From positions 1-43,862 of the forward strand of contig JBMNTP010000016.1 of assembly GCA_050945795.1 (NCBI GenBank): a stretch of 43,862 nt of DNA, read 5' to 3'. Below the pieces are notes generated by a model. It did not search any database and was not told the DNA's origin. It was given only the letters and a program-made list of their open reading frames with translations. Made by a program: the position numbers and the translations under genes. Shown piece after piece: positions 23,507 to 32,256 of this stretch (positions are counted from its first letter, which is position 1; each line of letters opens with the position of its first letter). This DNA is from JBMNTP01 sp050945795. Lineage in GTDB: Bacteria > Bacillota > Clostridia > Christensenellales > MGBC116941.

Positions 23507-24892
23507 TTAGCGCACAGGATAGTTGCCGCTAAAGCAGGCATCACAAAAGCCAAGGCAGCAGCCGCTAAGCGATTGTTCAAGCTTATTTATAGGCAGATAC
23601 GCCAATGAATCTGCGCCTACCATTTGACATATTTCGCTGGCGCTATGCTCAAAATTAATGAGCTGCTTTTTGTCTGGGGTGTCTATGCCGTAAAAGCAGG
23701 GGTGCTTTACCGGCGGAGAGGAAATGCGAAGATGCACTTCTGTCGCTCCGGCGCCGCGCAGCATATCGACTATGCGGGCGCTGGTAGTGCCGCGGACGAT
23801 GGAGTCGTCTATTAAAACTATGCGCTTACCCTCAACATTGGCTTTAAGCGCCGCCAGCTTCATTTTTACGCTGGTTTTGCGCTTTGATTGCGTCGGCTCT
23901 ATAAAGGTGCGGCCTATATACCGATTTTTAACCAATGCCTCGCCGTATGGTATGCCGCTTTTTTGCGAGTAGCCAAGAGCGGCGGGAATTGCCGAGTCCG
24001 GCACGCCGGCTACCATGTCGGCATCGACGGGGTCGGTTTGAGCGAGCAACGCACCCGCTTCCACCCGTGCCTTATATACGCTTACACGATCCATTATACT
24101 GTCGGTACGGGCGAAGTACACAAATTCAAACATACAAAGATGGCTGGGCCTGTCCGGTCCAGAGATAAATGAGCGTAGCCCGTTTTCATCTATTATTATT
24201 ATTTCGCCCGGCTTGGCGTCTCTTACGAATTCGGCGTTTATAGCGTCAAACGCGCACGATTCGCTGGCGAGCACATATGAATCGCCTATTTTGCCTATGC
24301 AAAGCGGGCGTATGCCGTGCGGGTCGCGTATGCCTATTAATTCGTTCTTTGTCATCATAACAACAGCATAAGCGCCTTTTAGCTTGTCCATAGAAATTTC
24401 CAGCGCTTTATCTATGCCAAGAGACATATTATTAGAAATAAGGTGTATTATAAGCTCGCTGTCAAGGTCGGTTTGAAGAAGCGCGCCTTTTTTTGTAAGG
24501 TAGCTGCTAAGCTGCCGCGAGTTTATAAGGCTGCCGTTATGAGCAACGGATATAAACCCGTTGCTGTATCTCGCTACTATAGGCTGCGCGTTTGTAGGCA
24601 GCTTTGAGCCGCTTGTAGAGTAACGTACATGCCCTATCACTATGCGTTGTTTGCGAAAACGCGCCAACAGCTCCGGCGAGAATACATCTGTTACATAGCC
24701 GGGGCCTTTATAGTGAGTTACCGCTCTGCCGTTTGACGCGGCGAGGCCGGCGCTTTCTTGCCCCCTATGCTGCAAGGCATGCAAAGCGAAATAAGGCAAG
24801 GTAGCGGTATCGAGATTATCGTTGTTGTATATTCCGAACACGCCGCACTCGTCGTGCAGCTGGTCGCTATCAATTTTAAAACATGTATGCAA
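23507..24892 (-). CDS. purF: Amidophosphoribosyltransferase (PurF)
   Basis: A 461-residue enzyme making phosphoribosylamine from PRPP and glutamine, the first step of purine synthesis. Cys16 in ECGVFGIY would become the catalytic N-terminal nucleophile after removal of a 15-residue propeptide, as in the Bacillus type. The Ntn domain includes LQHRGQESAG and GHVRYSTSG; the PRPP-binding loop is VLIDDSIVRGTT. Cysteines in HLCMFEFVY, HPCFYGID and GFCDACF fit the [4Fe-4S]-binding group. The start is TTG at 24892 with GGAGC upstream; no in-frame ATG is nearby. It stands apart from other purine genes. Two PurR-box-like sites lie upstream of its promoter. Confidence 0.95.
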   Translation of the reverse strand: MHTCFKIDSDQLHDECGVFGIYNNDNLDTATLPYFALHALQHRGQESAGLAASNGRAVTHYKGPGYVTDVFSPELLARFRKQRIVIGHVRYSTSGSKLPTNAQPIVARYSNGFISVAHNGSLINSRQLSSYLTKKGALLQTDLDSELIIHLISNNMSLGIDKALEISMDKLKGAYAVVMMTKNELIGIRDPHGIRPLCIGKIGDSYVLASESCAFDAINAEFVRDAKPGEIIIIDENGLRSFISGPDRPSHLCMFEFVYFARTDSIMDRVSVYKARVEAGALLAQTDPVDADMVAGVPDSAIPAALGYSQKSGIPYGEALVKNRYIGRTFIEPTQSKRKTSVKMKLAALKANVEGKRIVLIDDSIVRGTTSARIVDMLRGAGATEVHLRISSPPVKHPCFYGIDTPDKKQLINFEHSASEICQMVGADSLAYLPINKLEQSLSGCCLGFCDACFSGNYPVR

Positions 24893-24950
24893 TGCTTTCT
24901 GCTCCTAAAATAAATAAAACTTGCCGTTTCCGACACTGTACTACGCCTCT

Positions 24951-24978
24951 ATTATATCATTAATTGCTATGATGTAAA
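24951..24978 (-). promoter_or_regulatory. purF promoter
   Basis: Minus strand: TTTACA (24973-24978), 16 bases, TATAAT (24951-24956). This puts the transcription start about 50 bases before the TTG. Confidence 0.75.
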
Positions 24979-24991
24979 ATGAAATTGTTAA

Positions 24992-25004
24992 AACGTTCGG
25001 AAAA
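24992..25004 (-). promoter_or_regulatory. PurR-box-like site 1
   Basis: Minus strand CCGAAC core with AT-rich flanks, 11 of 13 matches to the Bacillus PurBox AWWWCCGAACWWT. It lies about 14 bases upstream of the purF -35 element. Confidence 0.55.
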
Positions 25005-25042
25005 ATGTCGAAAAAGGCTTGGAGAAGAGATGTTTAAGGCTA

Positions 25043-25055
25043 AATGTTCGGAAAA
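25043..25055 (-). promoter_or_regulatory. PurR-box-like site 2
   Basis: Minus strand CCGAACATT core, 12 of 13 matches to the PurBox consensus, in the same orientation as site 1 and 51 bases from it (about five helical turns). It also lies just upstream of the ppk promoter. Confidence 0.55.
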
Positions 25056-25093
25056 ATGAAAATTAGAGTAAATAGTCGCGGCAGAGGTGGGGA

Positions 25094-25122
25094 TTGACGT
25101 GAAACAGGCGCGGCATTATGAT
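25094..25122 (+). promoter_or_regulatory. ppk promoter
   Basis: TTGACG (25094-25099), 17 bases, TATGAT (25117-25122). The leader is about 60 bases. Confidence 0.7.
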
Positions 25123-25189
25123 TTATACAGTTGTAGTTGTGTATGCGTTTGAGGCTGGGGGAGTATAATACCAGATAGGAGCGAAGCAT

Positions 25190-27232
25190 ATGCGAACAAA
25201 CGGCAAGGCCAAAAACCCGGCATTGTTTATTAACAGGGAGTTAAGTTGGCTGGAATTTAATCAGCGCGTGTTAAGGCAGGCGGCTCAGGAGGACAATCCT
25301 ATACTTGAGCGCGCTAAATTCCTTGCGATCACCGCCAGTAATCTTGAAGAGTTTTTCATGATAAGAGTGGCGTCACTTCGCGACCTCGCGCGCTCGGGTT
25401 TTAAGCAGCCCGACGATGCCGGCATGACGCCGGAGGCGCAGCTTAAGGCTGTTATAAAGAGGGCGGCCGTTATGGTGGCGGAACAGTACGATATTTATAA
25501 AGACCAACTGATGCCGGCTATCGAGGGCGAAAGAATACGGCTGCTTAATACCGGACATTTGAGCCGCGAGCAGCTCAGTTTCGCCGAGCATTATTTTTAT
25601 AATGAAGTTTATCCCGTGCTTACACCTATGGCGGTTGATAGTTCGCGCGCCTTTCCGCTGATACTGTCCGGCAGCCTTAATATTGCGGTGCTGATCGAAA
25701 AGAACGGCAGAGAGGAGCTGGCTACCGTTAAAGTGCCGTCGGTTTTAGGAAGAGTTGTAGCTATGCCGGGGCAGAACAATTTCATATTGCTTGAAGAACT
25801 TATAAAAATGAACATGGGCGCTATGTTTGACGGTTGGAAGGTGATTAGCTGCTGCGCCTATAAAATAACAAGGAATGCCGACCTTACAATAGAAGAGGAG
25901 GAGGCACATGACCTTCTTTTTGAAATTGAGAAAAGCCTTAAAGAGCGAAAATGGGGAGCCGTTATAAAGCTTGAGATGGAGAGGGAAAGCGATGAGAGGA
26001 TTTCAAGTTTTTTAAAGGAACGTTTTGAGGTAGCGGATAGAGAGGCGCTGGAGATTGATGGACCTATCGACCTTACTTTTCTCTTTGAGCTTTATTCGCT
26101 TGTTAAAAGGCCGAGCCTTAAGTATCGAAAATTTACGCCAAAGCGCGGGGCGCTATCTGAAAAGGCGGCGTCGGTTTTTGAGGAGCTTAAGAAAAGGGAT
26201 AGATTTGTGCATCATCCATACGACAGCTTTGATAGCGTATTAAACTTTTTAAGGCAGGCGGCGGATGACAAAGACGTTCTCGCTATAAAGCAGACGCTGT
26301 ATAGGGTAAGCGATTTTTCACCGGTAGTGCAGGCGCTTGAGGACGCTGTGCTGGCGGGTAAGCAGGTTACAGTGCTGCTGGAGGCTAAGGCGCGTTTTGA
26401 TGAGGAAAACAACATAAGCATGGGTAAGAGGCTTGAAAAGGCGGGCTGCCATGTTATATACGGGCTGGTAGGCCTTAAAACGCACTCTAAGATTACTCTT
26501 GTCGTAAGGCGAGAAGAGGGCGGCATAAAAAGATATGTGCATCTTGGCACCGGCAACTATAATGACAAGACGGCTTTAATATATACTGATATGGGTCTTT
26601 TCACAGCCGATCCCGCCATAGCCGCCGACGCTACCGAGTTTTTCAATGTCTTGTCGGGGTATTCGTCGTCGGCGAAGATGAATGAGCTTATAGCCGCGCC
26701 CGACTTTTTAAGGATAAAGACGCTAGAGCTTATAGACCGCGAAATAAATCTTGCTAAATCCGGGCAGAAGGCGGCGATATTTGGCAAAATGAATTCTCTT
26801 GTCGATACGCAAATAATACAAAAGCTGTATGAGGCATCGGCGGCGGGGGTAGATATAAGGTTGATAGTGCGGGGCATATGCTGCCTTAGGCCGGGGATAG
26901 AAGGGGTAAGCGAGAATATAGAGGTGCATTCGATAGTAGGGCGGTTTCTTGAGCATAGCCGAGTGTTTATGTATACGGGGCAGGAGGGAACGGATATATA
27001 CCTTTCGAGCGCCGATTGGATGCAGCGCAATTTTGATCGCAGAATAGAGCTTATGTTTCCGGTTAAGGATGTGGCTATTAAGCTTAGGATTATGGAAATA
27101 ATGGAACTATGCTGGAAAGACAGCGAAAAGACATGCGTTATGAACGCTGACGGCAGTTATACTCCGGCAACCGCCGGCGATGGAGAGGCTATAAACGCCC
27201 AGGAAGTACTGATAAGAAAAAAACGTATATGA
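25190..27232 (+). CDS. ppk1: Polyphosphate kinase 1
   Basis: A 680-residue PPK1 that reversibly builds polyphosphate from ATP. N-terminal domain FINRELSWLEFNQRVL, then NLEEFFMIRVASL. The catalytic domain carries KQTLYRVSDFSP, the phospho-accepting histidine in LKTHSKITLVVRRE (His432) and HLGTGNYNDKTA just after it. The second phospholipase-D-like half has LIVRGICCLRPG and RFLEHSRVFMY near the C-terminus. ATG with TAGGAGC upstream. The stop overlaps the start of the ppx/gppA gene by four bases (ATGA), so both are probably made together. Confidence 0.96.
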   Translation: MRTNGKAKNPALFINRELSWLEFNQRVLRQAAQEDNPILERAKFLAITASNLEEFFMIRVASLRDLARSGFKQPDDAGMTPEAQLKAVIKRAAVMVAEQYDIYKDQLMPAIEGERIRLLNTGHLSREQLSFAEHYFYNEVYPVLTPMAVDSSRAFPLILSGSLNIAVLIEKNGREELATVKVPSVLGRVVAMPGQNNFILLEELIKMNMGAMFDGWKVISCCAYKITRNADLTIEEEEAHDLLFEIEKSLKERKWGAVIKLEMERESDERISSFLKERFEVADREALEIDGPIDLTFLFELYSLVKRPSLKYRKFTPKRGALSEKAASVFEELKKRDRFVHHPYDSFDSVLNFLRQAADDKDVLAIKQTLYRVSDFSPVVQALEDAVLAGKQVTVLLEAKARFDEENNISMGKRLEKAGCHVIYGLVGLKTHSKITLVVRREEGGIKRYVHLGTGNYNDKTALIYTDMGLFTADPAIAADATEFFNVLSGYSSSAKMNELIAAPDFLRIKTLELIDREINLAKSGQKAAIFGKMNSLVDTQIIQKLYEASAAGVDIRLIVRGICCLRPGIEGVSENIEVHSIVGRFLEHSRVFMYTGQEGTDIYLSSADWMQRNFDRRIELMFPVKDVAIKLRIMEIMELCWKDSEKTCVMNADGSYTPATAGDGEAINAQEVLIRKKRI

Positions 27233-28761
27233 TAGAAGGTGACGGCTTGCGCAAAATTGCCATAATAGATTTAGGCTCCAACTCGGCCAAACTTATTATA
27301 TGGGAGATAATGGAAGGCGGGGCATACCGTATTGTTGAAAAATCGCGGGATACCTGCCGGCTTAGCGAGGGCATGGGAAAATCCAATATGCTAACACCGC
27401 AGGCTATGATGAGAACTATAAGAGTTCTTAAAATATTCGCCGGGCTTATATCGTCGTATGGCGAGGTTGAGGTGTTTGCGGCAGCATCGGCGGCAGTAAG
27501 GCGGGCGAAAAACGGCGCGGAGTTTTTGCGCATGGTAAGGATAGAGACGGGGATTACCATAGAGGTTATTTCTGGACAGGAAGAAGCCGCTTACGATTAC
27601 TACGGCATTATAAACACTTTGCCTATAAACGACTGCCTACTAATAGATACAGGCGGCGGCAGCGTTGAGACGGTGCTTATAAAAGGCAGAAAGCTAATAT
27701 CGGCGGCGGTGCTGCCTATAGGCTCGATAGCGCTAAGGGAGCAGATTGAAGGCGGGCGCGGCGGCATGGCGCCGGATAAATTCTATAAGGCGACGCATAA
27801 TCACGCTTATGAAAAACTAAAAGAGGTTTCCTGGCTTAAAGAGGCGCGCGGATTGCCGATTGTGGCGGTAGGCGGCTCTAATCGCGCGCTGGCGCATATG
27901 CACATGCGTCAGACTAAATACCCTCTTTCAAGGCTGCATGGGTATTCTATGACGCCGGATCAGGCGAGGGAGCTTATAGAAAATATATCTCTGACGCCGG
28001 AATCAAAGCGTATGGCGATTGCCGGCATGGAAGAATCAAGGATTGATACGATAGCGTCGGGAATAGCTCCTCTTGGCGCGGCTATAAAGGCGATAAAACC
28101 CGAGCGTATAATTATAAGCGAATGTTCTGTTAGAGAAGGCATGTTTTTTAAGCTGCTTATGTCGGGTCAGAGCCCGCCGGTTTTGCCGGATGTTTTAATG
28201 AGCAGCCTTGAAAATACTGCGCTGCGTTACGGGCAGGAAATAAAGCATACAAGGCATGTCGCTAGATTGTGCGCGCTGCTTTATGATAAAACGATGGAGC
28301 TGCACGGCGATGAGGGGGGCATGAGGCACTCGCTTATAGCCGCGGCGATGCTCCATGATATAGGGCAGGCGGTCGAATATGAAAACCATGAAAAGCATGG
28401 TGTATATCTAACGCTCAATTCGCCAATATACGGGCTTACGCATCGCGAGCTGGTAATTACCGCGATGCTTGTAGGTATGCACAGGATAAATGACGCGAAT
28501 GAGGATTGGTCGACGTATTCGGCGCTTATAAGCAAGCAAGACGAGGAAGGTGCAAAGAGGCTCGGGGTAATACTTAAGCTGGCGGAAAAGCTCGACAGGA
28601 ATAACCACGGCATTATAGAGGATATTGAGATATTCGCGTCTAAGAATGAGGTGCAGTTGCTGCTTAAATCGCCTAACGATACAAAACTGCAAGCATCGGC
28701 GGCAATGCGGCAGGAAAAGGCGTTTGAATGTATATTTGGCAGGAAGCTGGTTGTTATATAA
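27229..28761 (+). CDS. ppx: Exopolyphosphatase / guanosine pentaphosphatase family protein with HD domain
   Basis: A 510-residue protein. The N-terminal ASKHA-fold Ppx/GppA domain (about 1-305) shows AIIDLGSNSAKL, AAASAAVRRAKN, ISGQEEAAYDYYG, DTGGGSVET and VAVGGSNRALA. The C-terminal HD hydrolase domain (about 320-510) has RHVARLCALLYD, AAMLHDIGQAV and KLAEKLDR. It should remove terminal phosphate from polyphosphate or pppGpp. The ATG overlaps the ppk stop; a TTG at 27247 after GAAGGTGA is an alternative start. Pairing with PPK1 makes polyphosphate turnover the likely role. Confidence 0.9.
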   Translation: MIEGDGLRKIAIIDLGSNSAKLIIWEIMEGGAYRIVEKSRDTCRLSEGMGKSNMLTPQAMMRTIRVLKIFAGLISSYGEVEVFAAASAAVRRAKNGAEFLRMVRIETGITIEVISGQEEAAYDYYGIINTLPINDCLLIDTGGGSVETVLIKGRKLISAAVLPIGSIALREQIEGGRGGMAPDKFYKATHNHAYEKLKEVSWLKEARGLPIVAVGGSNRALAHMHMRQTKYPLSRLHGYSMTPDQARELIENISLTPESKRMAIAGMEESRIDTIASGIAPLGAAIKAIKPERIIISECSVREGMFFKLLMSGQSPPVLPDVLMSSLENTALRYGQEIKHTRHVARLCALLYDKTMELHGDEGGMRHSLIAAAMLHDIGQAVEYENHEKHGVYLTLNSPIYGLTHRELVITAMLVGMHRINDANEDWSTYSALISKQDEEGAKRLGVILKLAEKLDRNNHGIIEDIEIFASKNEVQLLLKSPNDTKLQASAAMRQEKAFECIFGRKLVVI

Positions 28762-28785
28762 ACGGTGTGGCGGGTATAGAAAGTT

Positions 28786-28811
28786 AAAAAGTGCGCATAT
28801 GCGCACTTTTT
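28786..28811. terminator. Terminator after ppk-ppx
   Basis: AAAAAGTGCGCA / TGCGCACTTTTT, a near-perfect palindrome with a TA centre and T runs both ways. Confidence 0.9.
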
Positions 28812-28878
28812 TATTGCGTTGAATAGAAATACTTGTTGTCAAAACTCGAAACCGAAACACCCAACTGATTGCCTTTGG

Positions 28879-28911
28879 TTCTACCTTTTCTTTTGCAGGG
28901 AAAAGGTAGAA
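28879..28911. repeat. 12-base inverted repeat before the D-amino acid transaminase stop
   Basis: TTCTACCTTTTC / GAAAAGGTAGAA with a 9-base loop. No T run follows on either strand, so a plain terminator is doubtful. It looks like a small dispersed repeat unit, but no second copy was found in this window. Confidence 0.45.
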
Positions 28912-28921
28912 AGCCGTTACA

Positions 28922-29773
28922 CTATCCCTGGGCTATGGCGTCTTGCACCATGGCCTGATAAGCGTTGTGCAAAGCCATTGTTATGGGGCCGGGCGCATCT
29001 CCGTACACCTTGTCGTCAACGGCGGTGACGCCTAGGCAATGCCTGCCGGCGGAGGCTATTAAGACCTCGTCGGCGTCCAAAAGCTCGGAAAGAGAGAATA
29101 CCTTTTCGATTATATTTATGCCGAGCTGCTGGGCAAGCTCGAATATATGCAGCCGGGTAACGCTGGGCAGTATAAGAGGGGAGAATGGCCTCATTATAAG
29201 AGAGCCGTCCTTTACTATACATACGCTTGATGACGCGCCCTCGGTTACAATACCGTCACGGTGGAGTATGGCCTCGGCGCAGCCTTTTGAAACGGCGAGT
29301 TGCGTGGCCATCACGTTTGGAAGAAGGTTTAGGGTTTTTATATTGCAACGCAGCCAGCGATCGTCCTCTTGCGTTATGCATTTGACGCCGTCTGTGTATA
29401 TGCTAGGGTCGGTATAATGCGGCGATACCGTTATAAGAAGGTTTGATTGCGAATCGTCGGGGTAAGCATGCTGACGGGGAGCGGTGCCGCGCGTCATCTG
29501 CCAGTATATTGTAAGCTCATCGCCCTCAACCATGCTTATCGCCTGCTTGATTAGAGAAATAAGCTCTTCGCGGCCGCAGCGCGGCGTTATCTCGGCTTGA
29601 CGCAGGCTGTCATAGAACCTGTCCATATGATCGCCAAGCGCGAAGGGATATTTTGAATAAGCGTATACAACCTCATAGACGCCGTCGCCAAAATAATAGC
29701 CGCGGTCGTTTATAGGTATAAAGGTCTGCTCTATAGGAGCGAAGGAGCCATTGTAATATGCTATATTGCTCAT
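28922..29773 (-). CDS. dat: D-amino acid transaminase (class IV PLP enzyme)
   Basis: A 283-residue protein, normal for D-alanine aminotransferase. Landmarks are NDRGYYFGDGVYEVV, RWLRCNIKTLNLLPNVMA with the PLP lysine Lys146, and TEGASSSVCIV with Glu178. The RWLRC-IK-LNLLPN phrase favours D-amino acid over branched-chain transaminase. It would make D-alanine or D-glutamate for the cell wall. AAAGGA precedes the ATG. An extended -10 promoter (TGCTATAAT; TATAAT at 29836-29841 on the minus strand) lies in the divergent gap shared with the sirtuin gene. Confidence 0.9.
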   Translation of the reverse strand: MSNIAYYNGSFAPIEQTFIPINDRGYYFGDGVYEVVYAYSKYPFALGDHMDRFYDSLRQAEITPRCGREELISLIKQAISMVEGDELTIYWQMTRGTAPRQHAYPDDSQSNLLITVSPHYTDPSIYTDGVKCITQEDDRWLRCNIKTLNLLPNVMATQLAVSKGCAEAILHRDGIVTEGASSSVCIVKDGSLIMRPFSPLILPSVTRLHIFELAQQLGINIIEKVFSLSELLDADEVLIASAGRHCLGVTAVDDKVYGDAPGPITMALHNAYQAMVQDAIAQG

Positions 29774-29835
29774 ATCGTATTCCTTTCAGATGGTATTATT
29801 AAGCGCGTTAATATATTGGGGGGCGCTTATTCTAT

Positions 29836-29862
29836 ATTATAGCACTTGGGGGCGAGTGTAAA
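29836..29862 (-). promoter_or_regulatory. Promoter of the D-amino acid transaminase gene
   Basis: Minus strand TTTACA (29857-29862), 15 bases, extended -10 TGCTATAAT (29836-29841). On the plus strand a TATAAT at 29906-29911 may serve the divergent sirtuin gene, but no -35 was found for it. Confidence 0.6.
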
Positions 29863-29942
29863 TCGAATTTTCCATATTTTGGGGCGTTTCATGGTATATA
29901 TATAGTATAATTAAGATAAATCAATATGCGGAGGATTGTGAA

Positions 29943-30656
29943 ATGAAGGATATATCGGATGCGCTTTCCGGCGGGAATATAGTGTTTTTAGGAGGTGCGG
30001 GTGTATCTACCGAAAGCGGTATACCCGATTTTAGGGGCGAAGGGGGAAGATTTAAGGCGCGCAGCGAATTTGGATTTGACCCCGAGACAATGCTGAGCAG
30101 CGACTTTTTTAACAGCAGGCCGGATGTGTTTTTCGCTTATTACAAAACGCTGTTGCCCGGCGATGACATTAAGCCTAATAATGCGCACAAGGCGCTTTCA
30201 AAGCTTGAGAAGGCAGGAAAGCTTTTGGCGGTTATAACGCAGAATATTGACGGGCTGCACCAAAAGGCGGGCAGTAAAAATGTTATTGAGCTGCACGGCT
30301 CTATGATGCGAAACTACTGTGTAAAGTGCGGCGAGAGGTATGGCGTGGAGCGGGTGGCCGAGGCGGAGGGCGCTCCGAGCTGCGATAAATGTAAAGGTAC
30401 TGTAAGGCCGGATGTGGTATTGTATTGCGAGAATTTAGACCCTGACGCGCTTTCCGGCGCTGTGGCGGCGGTATCAAATGCTCAAACGCTTATCGTTGGC
30501 GGTACGTCGCTACAGGTGTATCCGGCGGCGGGGCTTATAAACTATTACAGGGGCAAAAGGCTGGTGCTTATAAACAGGGAGCGCACTCCGTATGATTCGC
30601 GCGCCGACCTTGTTATAAGGGGCAGCATAGGCGAGGTGCTTAGCGCGTACGCGTAA
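29943..30656 (+). CDS. cobB: NAD-dependent protein deacylase, sirtuin (SIR2/CobB)
   Basis: A 237-residue bacterial sirtuin. NAD-binding GAGVSTESGIPDFRG (residues 18-32), TQNIDGLH (about 99-106), catalytic His118 in ELHGS, zinc cysteines Cys126, Cys129, Cys147 and Cys150, then VGGTSLQVYPAA and LINRERTPYD. It removes acyl groups from lysines using NAD in the cytoplasm. ATG after CGGAGG. It is a single-gene unit closed by a strong terminator. Confidence 0.95.
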   Translation: MKDISDALSGGNIVFLGGAGVSTESGIPDFRGEGGRFKARSEFGFDPETMLSSDFFNSRPDVFFAYYKTLLPGDDIKPNNAHKALSKLEKAGKLLAVITQNIDGLHQKAGSKNVIELHGSMMRNYCVKCGERYGVERVAEAEGAPSCDKCKGTVRPDVVLYCENLDPDALSGAVAAVSNAQTLIVGGTSLQVYPAAGLINYYRGKRLVLINRERTPYDSRADLVIRGSIGEVLSAYA

Positions 30657-30683
30657 GTGGTGCGAGGTATTTGGGAGCATAAA

Positions 30684-30716
30684 AAAGGCTGCCTGGCGAT
30701 TTGCCGGGCAGCCTTT
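30684..30716. terminator. Bidirectional terminator between sirtuin and NlpC/P60 genes
   Basis: AAAGGCTGCC / GGCAGCCTTT with an inner TGGC/GCCG extension; A and T runs flank both sides. It serves two converging genes. Confidence 0.88.
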
Positions 30717-30735
30717 ATGTTTTTATTAGTATGTT

Positions 30736-31962
30736 TTAGAATACGCGACGGGCGTTGCGGAACGCGCTTCTCCAGTATGGAGTGGTGCACGAGCGCTTTA
30801 CAACCTTGCCATTGGAGGACGATGCATCAATCATCATGCCGTTGCCAATGTAAATGCCGGTATGCCCTATGGCTTTGCCGTTTGTTTTAAAGAAGAGCAG
30901 GTCTCCGCGCTTGAGGTTGGACATGCTGGTTATATTGGTCCATTTTGAATACCTACTATAGCCCGCGGCGTTGAACCGGCCTATTTTATAACCTACCTTG
31001 TTAAGCGAGTAATGCACAAGACCGGAGCAATCGAAGGTTTTTGTGCCTGCCGTTCCAAGTACATACCGCTTGCCGAGCTGCTGAGTGGCTACCGCTATAA
31101 GCTGCTCAACCTTTGAGGCGTTGGGTACTTTTGTGCTGTCGCCGCCGCTCTTGTTGTTGCTCTTAGGCTTGGCTGTTGGCTTGGGCCGTGGCGCTTCTTT
31201 AGCGTCGCCGGAATAAAGTATGTCACGCGTCTGCGATCCGACTTTAGCGTCTACAAAAAGGCCGTTCTCCTTCTGGAAGGCTCGTACTGCCTTTTCGGTT
31301 ATGGAGCCGTATGTTCCTGTTACAGGGCCGCTAAAATATCCCAGCTCTGCCAGTCTGCGCTGCATCATTTCAATATCGATGCCTATGTTGCCGACATATA
31401 TGGTATATACCTTTGCTTCTTCGCTGTGGAGAAGTTCAAGAGTGGCTTTTCCGGCGATACCGTCCACCTGAAGGTCATGAGTGCGCTGAAAAAGTTCTAC
31501 CGCGCGCTGTGTCGCGGTGCCGAAATAGCTTGTCGGCTCGTCAATGTCGAGGTATTCAAGTTCGACAAGGCGGGCTTGCAGCTTGCCTACATCTTCGTTG
31601 TCATCGCCGTTTTTAAGCTCTACGAATGCCGGATCTTCCGGTTCTTCCGAGGTGGTGTCGTCATTTTCTGTATTGGCGACATAGTCGGCGTTAAAGAAGA
31701 GGGGCTGGGAATAGTCTTCAGAGTCGAACTCATAAGTTTTTTCGACTATTTCATTTTGTGCCGCTCCTGCCGATGCTTCGGCTGAACCGGGGCGAAGAAG
31801 CGCCGGCAGTACCAGCGGTATTGCTATCATAAGCGCCAAAACGCCTGCCGCCATAGCCACTTTCTTTTTGTTGAGTTGCTCAAACAATTTCTTAAATTTT
31901 GCAAAGGCCACGGCAAAACGGTAGTTCAGCCTGCGCAGCCGTTTGCGTCTGCGGTTAATCAT
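30736..31962 (-). CDS. Secreted NlpC/P60 peptidoglycan hydrolase with two peptidoglycan-binding domains
   Basis: A 408-residue protein with a basic N-terminus and one membrane segment (about 34-56), either an uncleaved anchor or a long signal. An acidic linker follows, then two PG_binding_1 repeats (about 115-180 and 190-250; VGKLQARLVELEYLD and IEMMQRRLAELGYFSG). A Lys/Pro/Ser linker leads to the NlpC/P60 domain (about 285-408). Catalytic Cys312 is in FDCSGLV and His367 in GHTGIYIG; the third polar position appears as Asp in MIDASS. It should cut the peptide stem of cell wall during growth or spore formation. ATG with AAGGAG; promoter at 32017-32045. Confidence 0.93.
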   Translation of the reverse strand: MINRRRKRLRRLNYRFAVAFAKFKKLFEQLNKKKVAMAAGVLALMIAIPLVLPALLRPGSAEASAGAAQNEIVEKTYEFDSEDYSQPLFFNADYVANTENDDTTSEEPEDPAFVELKNGDDNEDVGKLQARLVELEYLDIDEPTSYFGTATQRAVELFQRTHDLQVDGIAGKATLELLHSEEAKVYTIYVGNIGIDIEMMQRRLAELGYFSGPVTGTYGSITEKAVRAFQKENGLFVDAKVGSQTRDILYSGDAKEAPRPKPTAKPKSNNKSGGDSTKVPNASKVEQLIAVATQQLGKRYVLGTAGTKTFDCSGLVHYSLNKVGYKIGRFNAAGYSRYSKWTNITSMSNLKRGDLLFFKTNGKAIGHTGIYIGNGMMIDASSSNGKVVKRSCTTPYWRSAFRNARRVF

Positions 31963-32016
31963 TTGTACTCCTTACCCAGGCGCCGCCTGAAATCGTTACA
32001 GAATTGTTACGAATAT

Positions 32017-32045
32017 ATTATAGCCTAATCGCAGTTTTATTTCAA
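32017..32045 (-). promoter_or_regulatory. Promoter of the NlpC/P60 gene
   Basis: Minus strand TTGAAA (32040-32045), 17 bases, TATAAT (32017-32022). Confidence 0.78.
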
Positions 32046-32159
32046 TAATTTTTAAATAAAGGCAAAATAATATTTTTTCGAGCTAAAAAGCCTAAAATTT
32101 CATTAAATTAATAAGCCGGGAGCCATTTTATTATAGTACGCCGACGATATGCGGCTACT

Positions 32160-32188
32160 TTGCTTTTTTACACATTATAGCTTATATT
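32160..32188 (+). promoter_or_regulatory. Promoter of the rubrerythrin-VIT1 gene
   Basis: TTGCTT (32160-32165), 17 bases, TATATT (32183-32188). It lies downstream of the first in-frame ATG (32149), which supports the later GTG start at 32257. Confidence 0.55.
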
Positions 32189-32256
32189 ATAAGGTAAGTA
32201 TAGAGGCTTTGCGAGAGTGTGTTTTAAAAAGTCTTAAGGAAACGGGGGGTGACGCG

